Below, piece by piece: positions 7,441-15,844 of a stretch of 46,848 nucleotides of DNA. The first letter of the stretch is position 1. Each line of letters starts with the position of its first letter. The stretch comes from an uncultured Corynebacterium sp. Its GTDB lineage: Bacteria > Actinomycetota > Actinomycetes > Mycobacteriales > Mycobacteriaceae. Below the pieces are notes generated by a model, which was not told the origin of the DNA, ran no database searches, and saw only the letters and a program-made list of their open reading frames with translations. The stretch spans positions 1-46,848 of the forward strand of contig NZ_CAMXWS010000016.1 in the NCBI RefSeq assembly GCF_947253065.1, given 5' to 3'. The position numbers and the translations under genes were made by a program.

Positions 7441-8874
7441 CTACAGGATCTCTCCTGGAGAGTATCCAGCAGCCTCTGGGTACTTATTTGCCCAAGCCTG
7501 AATACGCTCCAAAACATTGTCTACCTGGGATTCTGCTGCACCGATGAAAGCGTGGCGGTCTTCCAGCGCTGCTTCGAGCTGCTGCTGGTCGAGCGGCAGG
7601 CGATCATCACCAGCGAGGCGCTCCACGAGGTTTTGCTCCGCACCATTTTCTCGCATATCCAATGCCATCGCGACGGCGTGCTCCTTGATCACCTCGTGCG
7701 CGGTCTCGCGACCAACACCTGCACGAACGCTCGCCATAAGGATGCGCGTCGTAGCCAAAAATGGCAGGTAACGGTCCAGCTCACGGGTAATCATCGCCGG
7801 GAAAGCACCGAATTCCGCCAGGACGGTCAGGAAGGTCTCCATCATGCCGTCGATGGCGAAGAACGCATCCGGCAGTGCCACGCGGCGCACGACGGAGCAG
7901 AACACGTCGCCTTCATTCCACTGCTGGCCAGCGAGATCGCCGACCATGGTGAGGTAGCCACGCAGAATCACCTGGAAGCCACCAACACGCTCACACGAAC
8001 GGGCATTCATCTTGTGCGGCATCGCAGAGGACCCGACCTGACCTTCCTTGAAGCCCTCAGTCACGGTCTCATTGCCAGCCATCAGACGAATCGTGGTGGC
8101 CAAGCTCGACGGGCCCGCCCCCAGCTGCACCAGTGCAGAAATCGCATCAAAATCCAGCGAACGCGGGTAAATCTGCCCCACCGAATCGAAGATCCGCTCA
8201 AAGCCCAGGTGCTTCGCAATCGCCTGCTCCAGTTGGTTCAGCTTCGTCTCATCGCCACCGACCAGGTCCAGCATGTCCTGTGCGGTACCCATCGGGCCCT
8301 TAATGCCGCGCAGCGGATAGCGGCCCAGCAGGTCCTCCACACGGTCCAGTGCGACCAGCATCTCATCTGCCGCCGAGGCGAAACGCTTACCCAGCGTCGT
8401 CGCCTGTGCTGCCACATTGTGCGAGCGACCAGCCATAACCAAAGAGCGGTACTCACCCGCACGGTTACCAATCGCATTCAACACTGCCACGGCACGACCA
8501 CGCACCAGCTCGAGCGAGCGGTAAATCTGCAGCTGCTCCACATTCTCCGTCAGGTCACGGCTAGTCATGCCCTTGTGAATATGCTCGTGACCAGCCAGAG
8601 CATTGAATTCCTCAATGCGTGCCTTCACATCGTGGCGAGTCACACGCTCACGCGCAGCGATCGAATCCAGGTCCACCTGGTCCACGACCTTCTCATACGC
8701 CGCGATGGCCTCTTCAGGGATATCAATGCCCAGATCACGCTGAGCACGCATCACCGCGATCCACAGCTGGCGCTCCAGCACGATCTTGTGCTCCGCGCTC
8801 CACAGCGTGGCCATCTCGGCCGAGGCATAACGGTTGGACAGGACGTTGGCATTACGGGGTTTCAAGTCAGTCAC
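7441..8874 (-). CDS. purB: adenylosuccinate lyase
   Basis: PurB cleaves SAICAR and adenylosuccinate, releasing fumarate, and acts just after PurC and again in AMP synthesis. The fumarase/aspartase superfamily signature GSSAMPHKMN is present, with the expected TSRDLTENVEQLQ segment that carries the active-site region. The frame is open up to an ATG at 8925, but I chose GTG 8874 (VTDLKPRNANVLSNRY). It gives 477 residues, normal for actinobacteria, whereas the extra 17 codons are Gly-rich, lack similarity and contain one copy of the dispersed 11-mer. The gene is followed by purC. Confidence 0.95.
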   Translation of the reverse strand: MTDLKPRNANVLSNRYASAEMATLWSAEHKIVLERQLWIAVMRAQRDLGIDIPEEAIAAYEKVVDQVDLDSIAARERVTRHDVKARIEEFNALAGHEHIHKGMTSRDLTENVEQLQIYRSLELVRGRAVAVLNAIGNRAGEYRSLVMAGRSHNVAAQATTLGKRFASAADEMLVALDRVEDLLGRYPLRGIKGPMGTAQDMLDLVGGDETKLNQLEQAIAKHLGFERIFDSVGQIYPRSLDFDAISALVQLGAGPSSLATTIRLMAGNETVTEGFKEGQVGSSAMPHKMNARSCERVGGFQVILRGYLTMVGDLAGQQWNEGDVFCSVVRRVALPDAFFAIDGMMETFLTVLAEFGAFPAMITRELDRYLPFLATTRILMASVRAGVGRETAHEVIKEHAVAMALDMRENGAEQNLVERLAGDDRLPLDQQQLEAALEDRHAFIGAAESQVDNVLERIQAWANKYPEAAGYSPGEIL

Positions 8875-9021
8875 GCGCCCATTATCGCACGAAGCACGCT
8901 TATCGACGCCTCCCCCAACCCCCACCCCAACGATGCGTGGATTTTGTTTACATCTACCCCGGATAAGAACGCGAAAACGCCAGGTCGCGATGAGGCGCGT
9001 GGAAAATCATGTCATCCAGAT

Positions 9022-9051
9022 CCACGCTGCTCCCCGAAGGGATCAGCGTGG
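9022..9051 (-). terminator. hairpin downstream of purD
   Basis: CCACGCTG (9022-9029) and CAGCGTGG (9044-9051) form an 8-bp perfect stem 16 bp beyond the purD stop. The minus-strand sequence after it has only a weak T run (GATTTT), so termination may be partial. The rest of the 193-bp purD-purB gap shows one copy of the dispersed 11-mer (8898-8908) and no gene. Confidence 0.45.
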
Positions 9052-9067
9052 GACTGGTTTCGGTGGA

Positions 9068-10360
9068 TTAAACCTGAATTTCGCCGTTGATCGCCGGGCG
9101 GGCGATGTCGTGGCGGTAGAAGGAGCCTTCCAGGTTGATCTTCTCAATCGTTTCGTAAGCCGAGGCCACTGCTTCTTCGAGGTTGGCGCCGGTACCCAAA
9201 ACATTGAGCACACGACCGCCAGCGGAAACATAGCCAGTGCCATCTGCCGTGGGGGCGGTGCCGGCGTGGAGGACGGCGGTGGGATCGTCGAGAAGCGTGC
9301 CTTCCGCCGTGATCTCATCGCCCTTGCGCGGGCTGGCCGGGTAATTCTCAGCGGCGAGCACGACCGTGACGGCTGCACCGTCCTGCCAGTCGAGCGGCTC
9401 AATCTTGTGCAGCGTGCCGGTAGCGGTGGCGTAGAGAACCTCAGCGAGCGGGGTGTTCAGCAGCGCCAGAACTGCCTGCGTTTCCGGGTCCCCGAAGCGG
9501 GCGTTGAATTCCACAACCGACGGACCCTCTGACCCCCAGGCGAGCCCTGCGTAGAGCAGACCCGTATACGGCATACCGCGGTGCACCATCTCAGCGGCGA
9601 CGGGTGCGACCACCTCGTCCACGATGCGCTGCACGCCGTCTTCCGGAAGCCAAGGCAGCGGGGTGTACGCGCCCATGCCACCGGTGTTCGGGCCCTCATC
9701 ATTGTCGTAGGCGCGCTTGTGGTCCTGCGCTGGCAGGAGCGGCACGACAGTTTGGCCATCGACCAAGCAGAACAGGGAGACTTCTGGGCCTTCGAGGAAG
9801 GACTCGAACAGCACCGGATTGCCAGCTGCCAGCACTGCCTCAGCATGGTCCTTTGCAGCGGCGCGATCCGGAGTCACCACAACGCCCTTGCCACCGGCAA
9901 GACCGTCGTCCTTGACCACGAAGGTCGGGCCGAACTCATCAAGCGCTGCCTCAACATCCGCTGGATCCGTGACCTGGCGGGCTTGCGCAGTGCGCACACC
10001 AGCTGCAGCCATGACATCCTTCGCGAATGCTTTGGAACCTTCCAGCGCGGCCGCTGCCTTCGACGGGCCAAACACAGCGATGCCGGCCTCACGTAATGCA
10101 TCGGCCACGCCAGCAACCAGCGGTTGCTCCGGGCCAATGACCACCAGGTCAGCCCCAATGGACTGTGCCAGGGCCACTGCTGCTGCACCATCAGAAACAT
10201 CAAGGTCGTGCAGTGTAGCCAGCTTTGCAATTCCAGCATTGCCCGGCGCGACATGCAGCTCATGTGCCGTGTCTGCAGCCCCCGCCGTGCTGGTCGTGCC
10301 TGCCAGTGCATGGACAAGGGCGTGTTCGCGGCCGCCCGAACCGATCACAAGGATGCGCAT
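9068..10360 (-). CDS. purD: phosphoribosylamine-glycine ligase (GAR synthetase)
   Basis: PurD ligates glycine to phosphoribosylamine, the second step of purine synthesis. The start MRILVIGSGGREHALVHAL is the diagnostic N-terminal Rossmann-like motif. The ATP-grasp core shows FVVKDDGLAGGKGVVV and the central EFNARFGDPETQ segment. An upstream ATG at 10420 is open but would add a nonconserved Met-rich leader; ATG 10360 gives 430 residues, as expected, and ATG 10369 is an alternative. It is divergent from the HIT gene with about 31 bp between start codons. Confidence 0.96.
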   Translation of the reverse strand: MRILVIGSGGREHALVHALAGTTSTAGAADTAHELHVAPGNAGIAKLATLHDLDVSDGAAAVALAQSIGADLVVIGPEQPLVAGVADALREAGIAVFGPSKAAAALEGSKAFAKDVMAAAGVRTAQARQVTDPADVEAALDEFGPTFVVKDDGLAGGKGVVVTPDRAAAKDHAEAVLAAGNPVLFESFLEGPEVSLFCLVDGQTVVPLLPAQDHKRAYDNDEGPNTGGMGAYTPLPWLPEDGVQRIVDEVVAPVAAEMVHRGMPYTGLLYAGLAWGSEGPSVVEFNARFGDPETQAVLALLNTPLAEVLYATATGTLHKIEPLDWQDGAAVTVVLAAENYPASPRKGDEITAEGTLLDDPTAVLHAGTAPTADGTGYVSAGGRVLNVLGTGANLEEAVASAYETIEKINLEGSFYRHDIARPAINGEIQV

Positions 10361-10391
10361 GCGGCCCATAGTATCGCTACCCTGGGCGAGC

Positions 10392-10817
10392 ATGAGCACT
10401 GTCTTCACCAAAATCATCAATGGGGAAATCCCCGGCCGTATCGTTTACCGCGATGAGACGGTCGCAGCATTCCTGACCATCGAGCCGATCGCATACGGCC
10501 ACACCCTGGTTGTACCGATCGCTGAGGTGGATAAGTGGACTGACCTTGATGCGCAGACCTGGCTGCACGCCAATGAGGTCGCGCAGGAAGTCGGCCAAGC
10601 TGTGATCGATCAGTTTGGTTCCCAGCGCGCGGGTTACCTGATCGCTGGTTTCGAGGTCCCCCACGCCCACATTCACGTGTTCCCGGCCAATGACATGTCG
10701 GGCTACAGCCTGCAGAACATCATGCGCGCGGACGAGACCGATGCCGCCAAGATGGACGAGGCCGCTGACAAGCTGCGCAGCGCGCTCGGCACCGGCGAAG
10801 ACGGCCGTCGCAGCTAA
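10392..10817 (+). CDS. HIT family nucleotide-binding protein
   Basis: The 141-residue protein carries the histidine-triad motif HAHIHVFP near residue 95, with an N-terminal TKIINGEIPGRIVYRDE typical of Hint-type phosphoramidases and hydrolases of nucleoside phosphoramidates. The long open frame begins far upstream inside purD antisense, but ATG 10392 is the conserved start. The stop overlaps the convergent sensor-kinase gene by four bases. The exact substrate is unknown. Confidence 0.92.
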   Translation: MSTVFTKIINGEIPGRIVYRDETVAAFLTIEPIAYGHTLVVPIAEVDKWTDLDAQTWLHANEVAQEVGQAVIDQFGSQRAGYLIAGFEVPHAHIHVFPANDMSGYSLQNIMRADETDAAKMDEAADKLRSALGTGEDGRRS

Positions 10818-12277
10818 GCCTCGTCCTTCGCCTTGTCCTCGGTCTTCTGTTCGGGGTCGAAGCGGGGCAGGCTGACCGTGAATTTCGTGCCTTCACCAAG
10901 CTCGGATGTCACGGTGATCGCGCCGCCGTGCTGTTCCACGATGGACTTCGTAATAGCCAAGCCCAGTCCGGATCCTCCGGAGCTCTTCGAACGGTTGCGT
11001 GAGGAGTCCGCACGGTAGAACCGTTCAAAGATGTGCTCCGTGTCCTCCTGGTTCATGCCACAGCCGTTATCGGCAACATCAATGTAGACATTGTCCAGGT
11101 ATTCGCGCAGCGTGATCATCACTTCGGCTTCCTTGCCAGCATGCTTGAACGCGTTGCTCACCAGGTTCAACAACACCTGGTGCAGTCGGTCCGGGTCACC
11201 AGAAACCACGGGAATATCCGAGACCTCAGTTTCTACTTCGAGCACGCGCCCCGAAAATGCAGCGCGCGCTGAACTTTTCACCGACAGCACCAGCTCAAGC
11301 ACATCAACCTTGCGCAGGTTCAGGCGCGAGCCTTCCGCACGGGTAAGCGCAAGAAGATCCTCTACCAGCAGCTTCATGCGGGCAGATTCTTCGTCGATCT
11401 TGCTCAAAACCATGTCGGCATCATCTGTCGCGCCAGCACGATAAAGTTCGGTGTACCCACGCACACTCGTCAGCGGGGTGCGCAGCTCATGCGACGCATC
11501 GCCAACAAAGCGACGCATCTGTTCCTCTTTTTCACGTGATTCATCGAGCGTTTCCTGCAGCTGCCCAACCATCGTGTTCATCGCGTATGACAATCGCCCG
11601 AATTCAGTATCACGTGGCCACGCCGGCGCGCGACAGTCAATATTGCCGTCAGCAATGGACAGCGCCGTATTCTCCAGTTCCTTCAGCGGCAGCAGCGATC
11701 TCCGCACAAAGAAGGTGCCGGCCGCGCCCATCATCGCCAAAACAAGCACGCTTATCGACGCCAGCACCACCGCCAGCGCCTCCAACATCTTGGTTTCCTG
11801 CTCCAGTGATTTGGCCACAACAGTGGACGTGCCATCCGGTGCTTGGACCGCGATAGTCCTGAACTTCTTATCGCTCCCGTGGCCGAAGATGCACTCAGCA
11901 CCCACGGTGTGCGGCCGCCGGTCAAAGACAAGTTCTGATGCCTTCGGGCTGCACCCATTCACCCGGTCGATCCGTGGATACTGGCCGGGCACCGCAGTCA
12001 TCAACAAGAACTGGCTGGGCAGGTATGCATCTGCCTTAGAATTACGCACATCAGGGCTCAACGCCCAGGTGGTCAAACCTTTTCGCAGGTCTTTATCTAC
12101 CCGCTCATACACCTGATCCCGGGTTAGACCCCACACGGCAACAGACGTACCGGTCAGCCCCAACCCGGAAATGACCATGAGGATGATCAGCAGACGCGTG
12201 CTAAGACGCAAACGCGACGCTTGCTCCGCGGCAAGCCGCATCATTGTCGCCGGCGCGACCGCCGCACCCGACGCCAT
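10814..12277 (-). CDS. phoS: two-component sensor histidine kinase, partner of the PhoP-type regulator
   Basis: A 487-residue membrane sensor kinase. A first transmembrane helix (LLIILMVISGLGLTGTSV, about 29-46) leads to an extracytoplasmic sensor of about 130 residues, then a second helix (about 170-192), HAMP linker, HisKA domain with the phosphoacceptor His in DASHELRTPLTS, N-box LNLVSNAFKHA, G1 DNGCGM and G2 GGSGLGLAI. It directly follows the response regulator: TAATG joins the genes with one base of overlap. Order and similarity fit C. glutamicum PhoS, which with PhoR controls the phosphate-starvation response, and mycobacterial PhoR. The stimulus here is inferred. Confidence 0.88.
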   Translation of the reverse strand: MASGAAVAPATMMRLAAEQASRLRLSTRLLIILMVISGLGLTGTSVAVWGLTRDQVYERVDKDLRKGLTTWALSPDVRNSKADAYLPSQFLLMTAVPGQYPRIDRVNGCSPKASELVFDRRPHTVGAECIFGHGSDKKFRTIAVQAPDGTSTVVAKSLEQETKMLEALAVVLASISVLVLAMMGAAGTFFVRRSLLPLKELENTALSIADGNIDCRAPAWPRDTEFGRLSYAMNTMVGQLQETLDESREKEEQMRRFVGDASHELRTPLTSVRGYTELYRAGATDDADMVLSKIDEESARMKLLVEDLLALTRAEGSRLNLRKVDVLELVLSVKSSARAAFSGRVLEVETEVSDIPVVSGDPDRLHQVLLNLVSNAFKHAGKEAEVMITLREYLDNVYIDVADNGCGMNQEDTEHIFERFYRADSSRNRSKSSGGSGLGLAITKSIVEQHGGAITVTSELGEGTKFTVSLPRFDPEQKTEDKAKDEA

Positions 12278-12990
12278 TACTGACGCGGGGTGCGCAGCAC
12301 GTAGCCCACACCACGAACAGTGTGAATCAAAGGAGTATCACCCGTGTCCACCTTGCGGCGCAGGTACGAAATATAAGACTCGACCACATTGCCGTCGCCA
12401 CCGAAATCGTAGTGCCACACATTGTCCAAGATCTTCGCCTTGGACAGCACTACCTCGGCATTCAGCATCAGGTAGCGGAGCAAATTGAACTCAGTCGGCG
12501 ACAGCTCAACGATCTGGCCGGCCTTGGTGACCTCATGCGTGTCGTCGTTAAGCGTCAAATCTGCATAGCGGATTGTCGTGTCCTCCGACTCTCCCTCGGT
12601 GACATGGCCGCGACGCAAAATAACGCGCAGACGCGTGATCACCTCTTCAAGTGAGAACGGCTTAGTCACATAATCATCCGCACCGATAGTCAGACCATGA
12701 ATCCGGTCCTCCACCGCATCCTTCGCGGTGAGGAACAGCACCGGCGCATCCAGGCCCTCATTGCGCAGTTTCGTCAACAGCTCGAAGCCGTCCATCCCCG
12801 GCATCATCACATCGAGGATGTACGCATCCGGCTGCAACTCATGCGCCATCTTCAGCGCTTCCTGGCCAGACTCAGCCGACTCAACCTCAAAACCCTGAAA
12901 CTTCAAGGACACAGTGAGTAGCTCAACAATATTCGGCTCGTCATCGACAACGAGCACCTTAACGTTCTGCGGGGTGGGCGTATCTGCCAT
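12277..12990 (-). CDS. phoR: PhoP-type OmpR-family response regulator
   Basis: The receiver domain (VLVVDDEPNIVELL, phosphoacceptor Asp in YILDVMMPGMDG, Lys in YVTKPFSLEE) is followed by an OmpR winged helix ending in ESYISYLRRKVDTG and HTVRGVGYVLR. Long stretches (LVVDDEPNIVELL.VSLKFQGFEV; DYVTKPFSLEEV) agree with M. tuberculosis PhoP as I recall it. In C. glutamicum nomenclature the regulator is PhoR and the kinase PhoS. I prefer ATG 12990 because GAAAGAG lies 8 bases before it; ATG 13020 and GTG 12999 are also open. A direct repeat resembling PhoP sites lies upstream at 13122-13139, suggesting autoregulation. Confidence 0.9.
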   Translation of the reverse strand: MADTPTPQNVKVLVVDDEPNIVELLTVSLKFQGFEVESAESGQEALKMAHELQPDAYILDVMMPGMDGFELLTKLRNEGLDAPVLFLTAKDAVEDRIHGLTIGADDYVTKPFSLEEVITRLRVILRRGHVTEGESEDTTIRYADLTLNDDTHEVTKAGQIVELSPTEFNLLRYLMLNAEVVLSKAKILDNVWHYDFGGDGNVVESYISYLRRKVDTGDTPLIHTVRGVGYVLRTPRQ

Positions 12991-13103
12991 GACAGTCACT
13001 CTTTCTTTTTCTAACTTCACTTAAGAGTTCATTTCCGTGACTGGCCCTTACAGCCGGCAACGCGGCCTTCGAGCGCACATCACGCGGGAATAGGCCAATT
13101 AAA

Positions 13104-13156
13104 CAAGCCGAAACTGAACGTTTACTGTACCCTCACTGTACTCTCGTTTCGGCTTG
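13104..13156. promoter_or_regulatory. inverted repeat enclosing a PhoP-box-like direct repeat
   Basis: CAAGCCGAAAC (13104-13114) and its exact complement GTTTCGGCTTG (13146-13156) enclose TTACTGT-N4-TCACTGT (13122-13139). Two 7-bp units 11 bp apart is the geometry of mycobacterial PhoP boxes (TCACAGC-N4-TCACAGC). The site lies about 130-150 bp upstream of the regulator start, suitable for autoregulation. The outer repeat could also be a hairpin. Confidence 0.45.
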
Positions 13157-13216
13157 CAAGAGAGTTCGCCAAAATACAAACAACCCCAGCCGACGCGGAC
13201 GCCGATCTGAGGTTAC

Positions 13217-13270
13217 ACGTGGAGCTGGAGACGAGACTTGAACCACGCAACCTACGGAAGCCAACTCCAG
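13217..13270 (-). repeat. left att-like copy of tRNA-Thr (mutilated tRNA)
   Basis: Bases 13217-13243 are identical to 17322-17348, the CCA end, acceptor and T-arm of tRNA-Thr. After a 2-for-1 base change a further 12 bases match (13246-13257). Then the anticodon and D-arm region is missing and CCAACTCCAG (13261-13270) resembles the tRNA 5' end. It cannot make a functional tRNA. A degenerate hairpin (AACCCCAG 13182-13189, CTGAGGTT 13207-13214) sits where the real tRNA has its terminator. Confidence 0.75.
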
Positions 13271-13370
13271 GTACCGTAGATTCCCCGCATTCCCGGAGTT
13301 CCACACACGCGCAGGTCATGTGCCTCACTTCATGTTAGCGATCCCAACCAGTTCGCCCAGTTCCCGCTAT

Positions 13371-13391
13371 TACTTAGACACTTTTAGGCAC
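13371..13391 (+). repeat. island-end direct repeat, left copy
   Basis: TACTTAGACACTTTTAG is repeated exactly at 17257-17273, and similarity extends several bases on both sides. The copy abuts the 3' end of the integrase remnant. It may be an integrase arm site or a trace of two tandem insertions. Confidence 0.6.
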
Positions 13392-13398
13392 CTTGCCC

Positions 13399-13581
13399 CT
13401 AGCAAAGGGCGTCCGTGTAGTCATCGATTATCTCCGGAGCAGCGAGGCCCTCGTAGCGTTCCTCGATCCGTGTAGCAACGGTCCTTCGGAAGTCGTGGGG
13501 CTGGACGGAGAGCGTGCCTCGCGCCTTTCGAAGTCGGGTCTCTGTATGCATGTATCCCACGAGGGCATAGTGCTTCTCCTT
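13399..13581 (-). pseudogene. tyrosine integrase, C-terminal remnant
   Basis: Read from the minus strand, this frame ends in a TAG at 13399-13401 and contains VQPHDFRRTVATRIEERY. The PHD(F/L)RRTVAT block is the box II region (HxxR) of phage and island tyrosine recombinases. No N-terminal domain or first catalytic Arg is found, and upstream the sequence runs into the palindrome and resolvase remnant. It is the probable enzyme that inserted the island at tRNA-Thr. No start codon or RBS is evident, so it is treated as a dead fragment. Confidence 0.6.
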
Positions 13582-13608
13582 GTCACTTATACGTTCGTAT
13601 AAGTGACA
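13581..13608. repeat. perfect 28-bp palindrome, likely resolvase res subsite
   Basis: TGTCACTTATACG, two bases TT, then the exact complement CGTATAAGTGACA. TGTC...GACA ends with an AT-rich centre are typical of binding subsites for serine resolvases, and the site lies 10 bp before the resolvase remnant, where Tn3-family res sites occur. Confidence 0.6.
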
Positions 13609-13618
13609 GGAAATAGCT

Positions 13619-13759
13619 ATGTCTCCGATTGGTTAAATGAGGGTTTCAAAAGCAGATGGGTCACAATCTACTGATTTACAGCGTGATGCCCTACTTACCG
13701 CCGGCGTTGATCCAGATCGCATCTATGAGGACAAGGCGTCCGTCAAAAAAGAGGTATGA
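13619..13759 (+). pseudogene. serine resolvase (TnpR-like), 5' remnant
   Basis: The frame reads MSPIG, a TAA stop, then MRVSKADGSQSTDLQRDALL and DPDRIYEDKAS before a TGA at 13757-13759. Intact resolvases start IGYMRVSKADGSQ; the stop replaces the Tyr codon (TAT/TAC to TAA). The catalytic Ser of MRVS is retained, but the gene is cut off after about 45 codons, before the rest of the catalytic domain and the DNA-binding domain. It is a transposon scar inside the island. Confidence 0.75.
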
Positions 13760-14116
13760 CCGCGGAAAACTAAAAGAAGAAAACCAGGCGCTCACTGCCT
13801 GTCTTGTGCCTGGTGTTTGATCCAGCTGTGGAGGAACGTACTGTCGGGTTGTGCCCGGATTCTGCCCGTGTCCTTGGCTGACTGCGACTACCTCTTCATT
13901 GCGGTGCTGTTCCACGGCGATGTACAGCATCGCAGGTCAGGTGGGGTTAAACTACTTTTTGAAGCGGCACGCGTACCTAGACACGTGTGCCGCTTCGTTC
14001 TTACCTTCTCGTGCTGCACAGTCTCACGCTCACCCCACTAGGGGCACTTTGGTTACACATTACCTCAATGCCCCGGAGCCAAGACACCGCATCTCTACAG
14101 TCGGTACGGGCTGGTT
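13760..14116. other. non-coding remnant sequence between resolvase scar and SulP gene
   Basis: I recognise no gene here. The stretch holds two hairpins: ACCAGGC (13783-13789) with GCCTGGT (13808-13814), and GAAGCGGCAC (13961-13970) with GTGCCGCTTC (13987-13996). The second is a strong 10-bp stem that could terminate transcription or be a transposon end. The short open frames present have no recognisable motifs. Confidence 0.5.
13961..13996. terminator. strong hairpin, possible terminator of the SulP gene
   Basis: GAAGCGGCAC and GTGCCGCTTC form a perfect 10-bp stem with a 16-base loop. On the minus strand, downstream of the SulP stop, the stem is followed by AAAAAGTAG rather than a T run; on the plus strand it is followed by GTTCTTACC. 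Function is uncertain. Confidence 0.35.
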
Positions 14117-15676
14117 CTAGTGGCCGGCGCCGAGGCGGCCGGACAGTCGGTCGAGCCGGTCCTGGCTGGGGCCATCGAGGCCGATGATGGAGACGGTCTT
14201 GCCTTTGCCCTGGAACTTCTGGGTGATCGCATCCAGGGTGGCCACCGTCGAGGCGTCCCAGATCTCCGCGGCGGTTAGATCAATAACGATGTGGGTAGCC
14301 GAATCGGTGTAATCGAACTGGTAGACCAGGTCATTGCTTGAAGCCCAGAACAACTGACCATGCACCCGGTAGGTCCGCGTATCGATCTTCCCGTCATGGT
14401 TGGTGTCGAGTTCGGAGACCTTCTCGATAGAGACGATATGGGCCACCCTGCGGGCGAACATGATCATCGCAGTGAGCACGCCCAGCACCACGCCGATGGC
14501 CAGGTTGTGGGTGGCCAGGGTGGCGATGATGGTCACGGCCATGACAATGGTTTCGCTCACCGGCATGAGCTTCAGGGTGCGTGGATGCACGGAGTGCCAG
14601 TCGATCGTGCCGACCGAGACCATGATCATGATCGCGACCAGTGCGGCCATGGGGATCATGCCGACAATATCGCCCAGGGCCAGGACGAGGATGAGCAGGA
14701 AGACACCCGAGAGCAGGGTGGATAGTCGGGTCCGGGCGCCGGATTCGCGGACGTTGATCATGGTCTGGCCGATCATCGCGCAGCCACCCATGCCACCGAA
14801 GAAGCCGGAGGCGATATTCGCGACCCCCTGGCCAAGGCTTTCGCGGGTCTTATCGGAGTGGGTGTCGGTGAGGTCATCGACGAGCTTGGCGGTCATCAAC
14901 GATTCCATGAGCCCGACGATGGCCATAGCCAGGGCATAAGGGGCAATGATCTGGAGGGTCTCCCACGTCCACGGCACGTTCGGGATGAATAGTACGGGCA
15001 GCGACTCAGGCATCTGGCCCATGTCCGAGACCGTCGGGACGGTGAAGCCGCCAACAATGACCAGGCCGGTGACCACGATAATCGTGATCAGCGGGGCTGG
15101 GATTACGCTGGTGAGCTTGGGGAAGAAGATCATGATCAACACACCCAGGCCCACCAAGGGATAGACCATCCAGGGCACGTCGATCAGGTGCTCGAGCTGG
15201 GCAGTGAAGATCATGATGCCCAGGGCGTTGACGAAGCCGAGCATCACCGACCGGGAGATGAACCGTTGGAGCTTCGCCACGCCGAGGGCGCCGAGCACGA
15301 TTTGCAGGACACCGCCCAGCAGGACTGTGGCGATGAAGTAGTCCATCCCGTAATCACGGGCCACGGGGCCGATGACCAGGGCGATCGCACCGGTGGCGGC
15401 GGTGATCATCGCCGGGCGGCCACCGGTAAACGCGATCGCAATCGCCATGATCACCGAGGAGAACAAGCCGACGGCCGGGTCGACGCCGGCAAGGATGGAA
15501 AAGGCGATGGCCTCAGGGATCAGGGCCAGGGACACCGCCAGGCCAGCCAGGACCTCTGTGCGGATCCGGGCCGGAGAGGAAAACGCGTAACGGAAAGAGG
15601 CAATGACCCCGGTAGGGGCGTGTGTCTCCTCCGGGGAGGGGACAGAGCGCGGAGCCACCGTGCTAGCTTCAGTCAT
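14117..15676 (-). CDS. SulP family anion transporter with STAS domain
   Basis: The 519-residue membrane protein has the SulP architecture: about 10-14 hydrophobic segments from residue 35 to 395 including GLAVSLALIPEAIAFSILAG and FFGGMGGCAMIGQTMINVRESG, then a cytoplasmic STAS domain of about 110 residues (VIDLTAAEIWDASTVATLD). SulP members move sulfate, bicarbonate or other anions with Na+ or H+; the substrate cannot be read from the sequence. The EAIAFS and GG(R/K) motifs suggest the bicarbonate or sulfate subgroup. It is divergent from a MerR-type regulator with a palindromic operator between them, which probably controls it. It is the only apparently intact cargo of the island together with that regulator. 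Confidence 0.9.
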   Translation of the reverse strand: MTEASTVAPRSVPSPEETHAPTGVIASFRYAFSSPARIRTEVLAGLAVSLALIPEAIAFSILAGVDPAVGLFSSVIMAIAIAFTGGRPAMITAATGAIALVIGPVARDYGMDYFIATVLLGGVLQIVLGALGVAKLQRFISRSVMLGFVNALGIMIFTAQLEHLIDVPWMVYPLVGLGVLIMIFFPKLTSVIPAPLITIIVVTGLVIVGGFTVPTVSDMGQMPESLPVLFIPNVPWTWETLQIIAPYALAMAIVGLMESLMTAKLVDDLTDTHSDKTRESLGQGVANIASGFFGGMGGCAMIGQTMINVRESGARTRLSTLLSGVFLLILVLALGDIVGMIPMAALVAIMIMVSVGTIDWHSVHPRTLKLMPVSETIVMAVTIIATLATHNLAIGVVLGVLTAMIMFARRVAHIVSIEKVSELDTNHDGKIDTRTYRVHGQLFWASSNDLVYQFDYTDSATHIVIDLTAAEIWDASTVATLDAITQKFQGKGKTVSIIGLDGPSQDRLDRLSGRLGAGH

Positions 15677-15728
15677 GAATATCCAATCGTGAGGGATTGC
15701 GTACCTGGGCGAACGCCCGAAAGAAATC

Positions 15729-15755
15729 CAACCCTCTAGTAACTTTAGGGTTGGG
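15729..15755. promoter_or_regulatory. palindromic operator between SulP and MerR genes
   Basis: CCAACCCT (15729-15736) and AGGGTTGG (15748-15755) form a perfect inverted repeat with an 11-base spacer. Length and symmetry resemble MerR-family operators, and it lies in the 168-bp divergent gap, about 55 bp before the SulP start and 90 bp before the regulator start. Confidence 0.6.
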
Positions 15756-15844
15756 GATGGTGGTTACCGTAGCCGGGGTTTTACTTAACCGTCAACGCAG
15801 CCGCAGCGACCCATGAGCGACATCACCATGGAGGAGGACAGGTA

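Noticed and set aside
9022..9051. Purine riboswitch near the purD-purB gap
   Set aside because: Only a simple hairpin is present and no conserved purine aptamer junction sequence was recognised.
7552..9090. 512-codon open frame antisense to purB
   Set aside because: No recognisable domain; purB is complete on the minus strand.
13393..13602. 69-codon plus-strand open frame as a gene
   Set aside because: The minus strand of the same DNA encodes an integrase remnant with the PHDFRRTVAT block; the plus frame has no motif.
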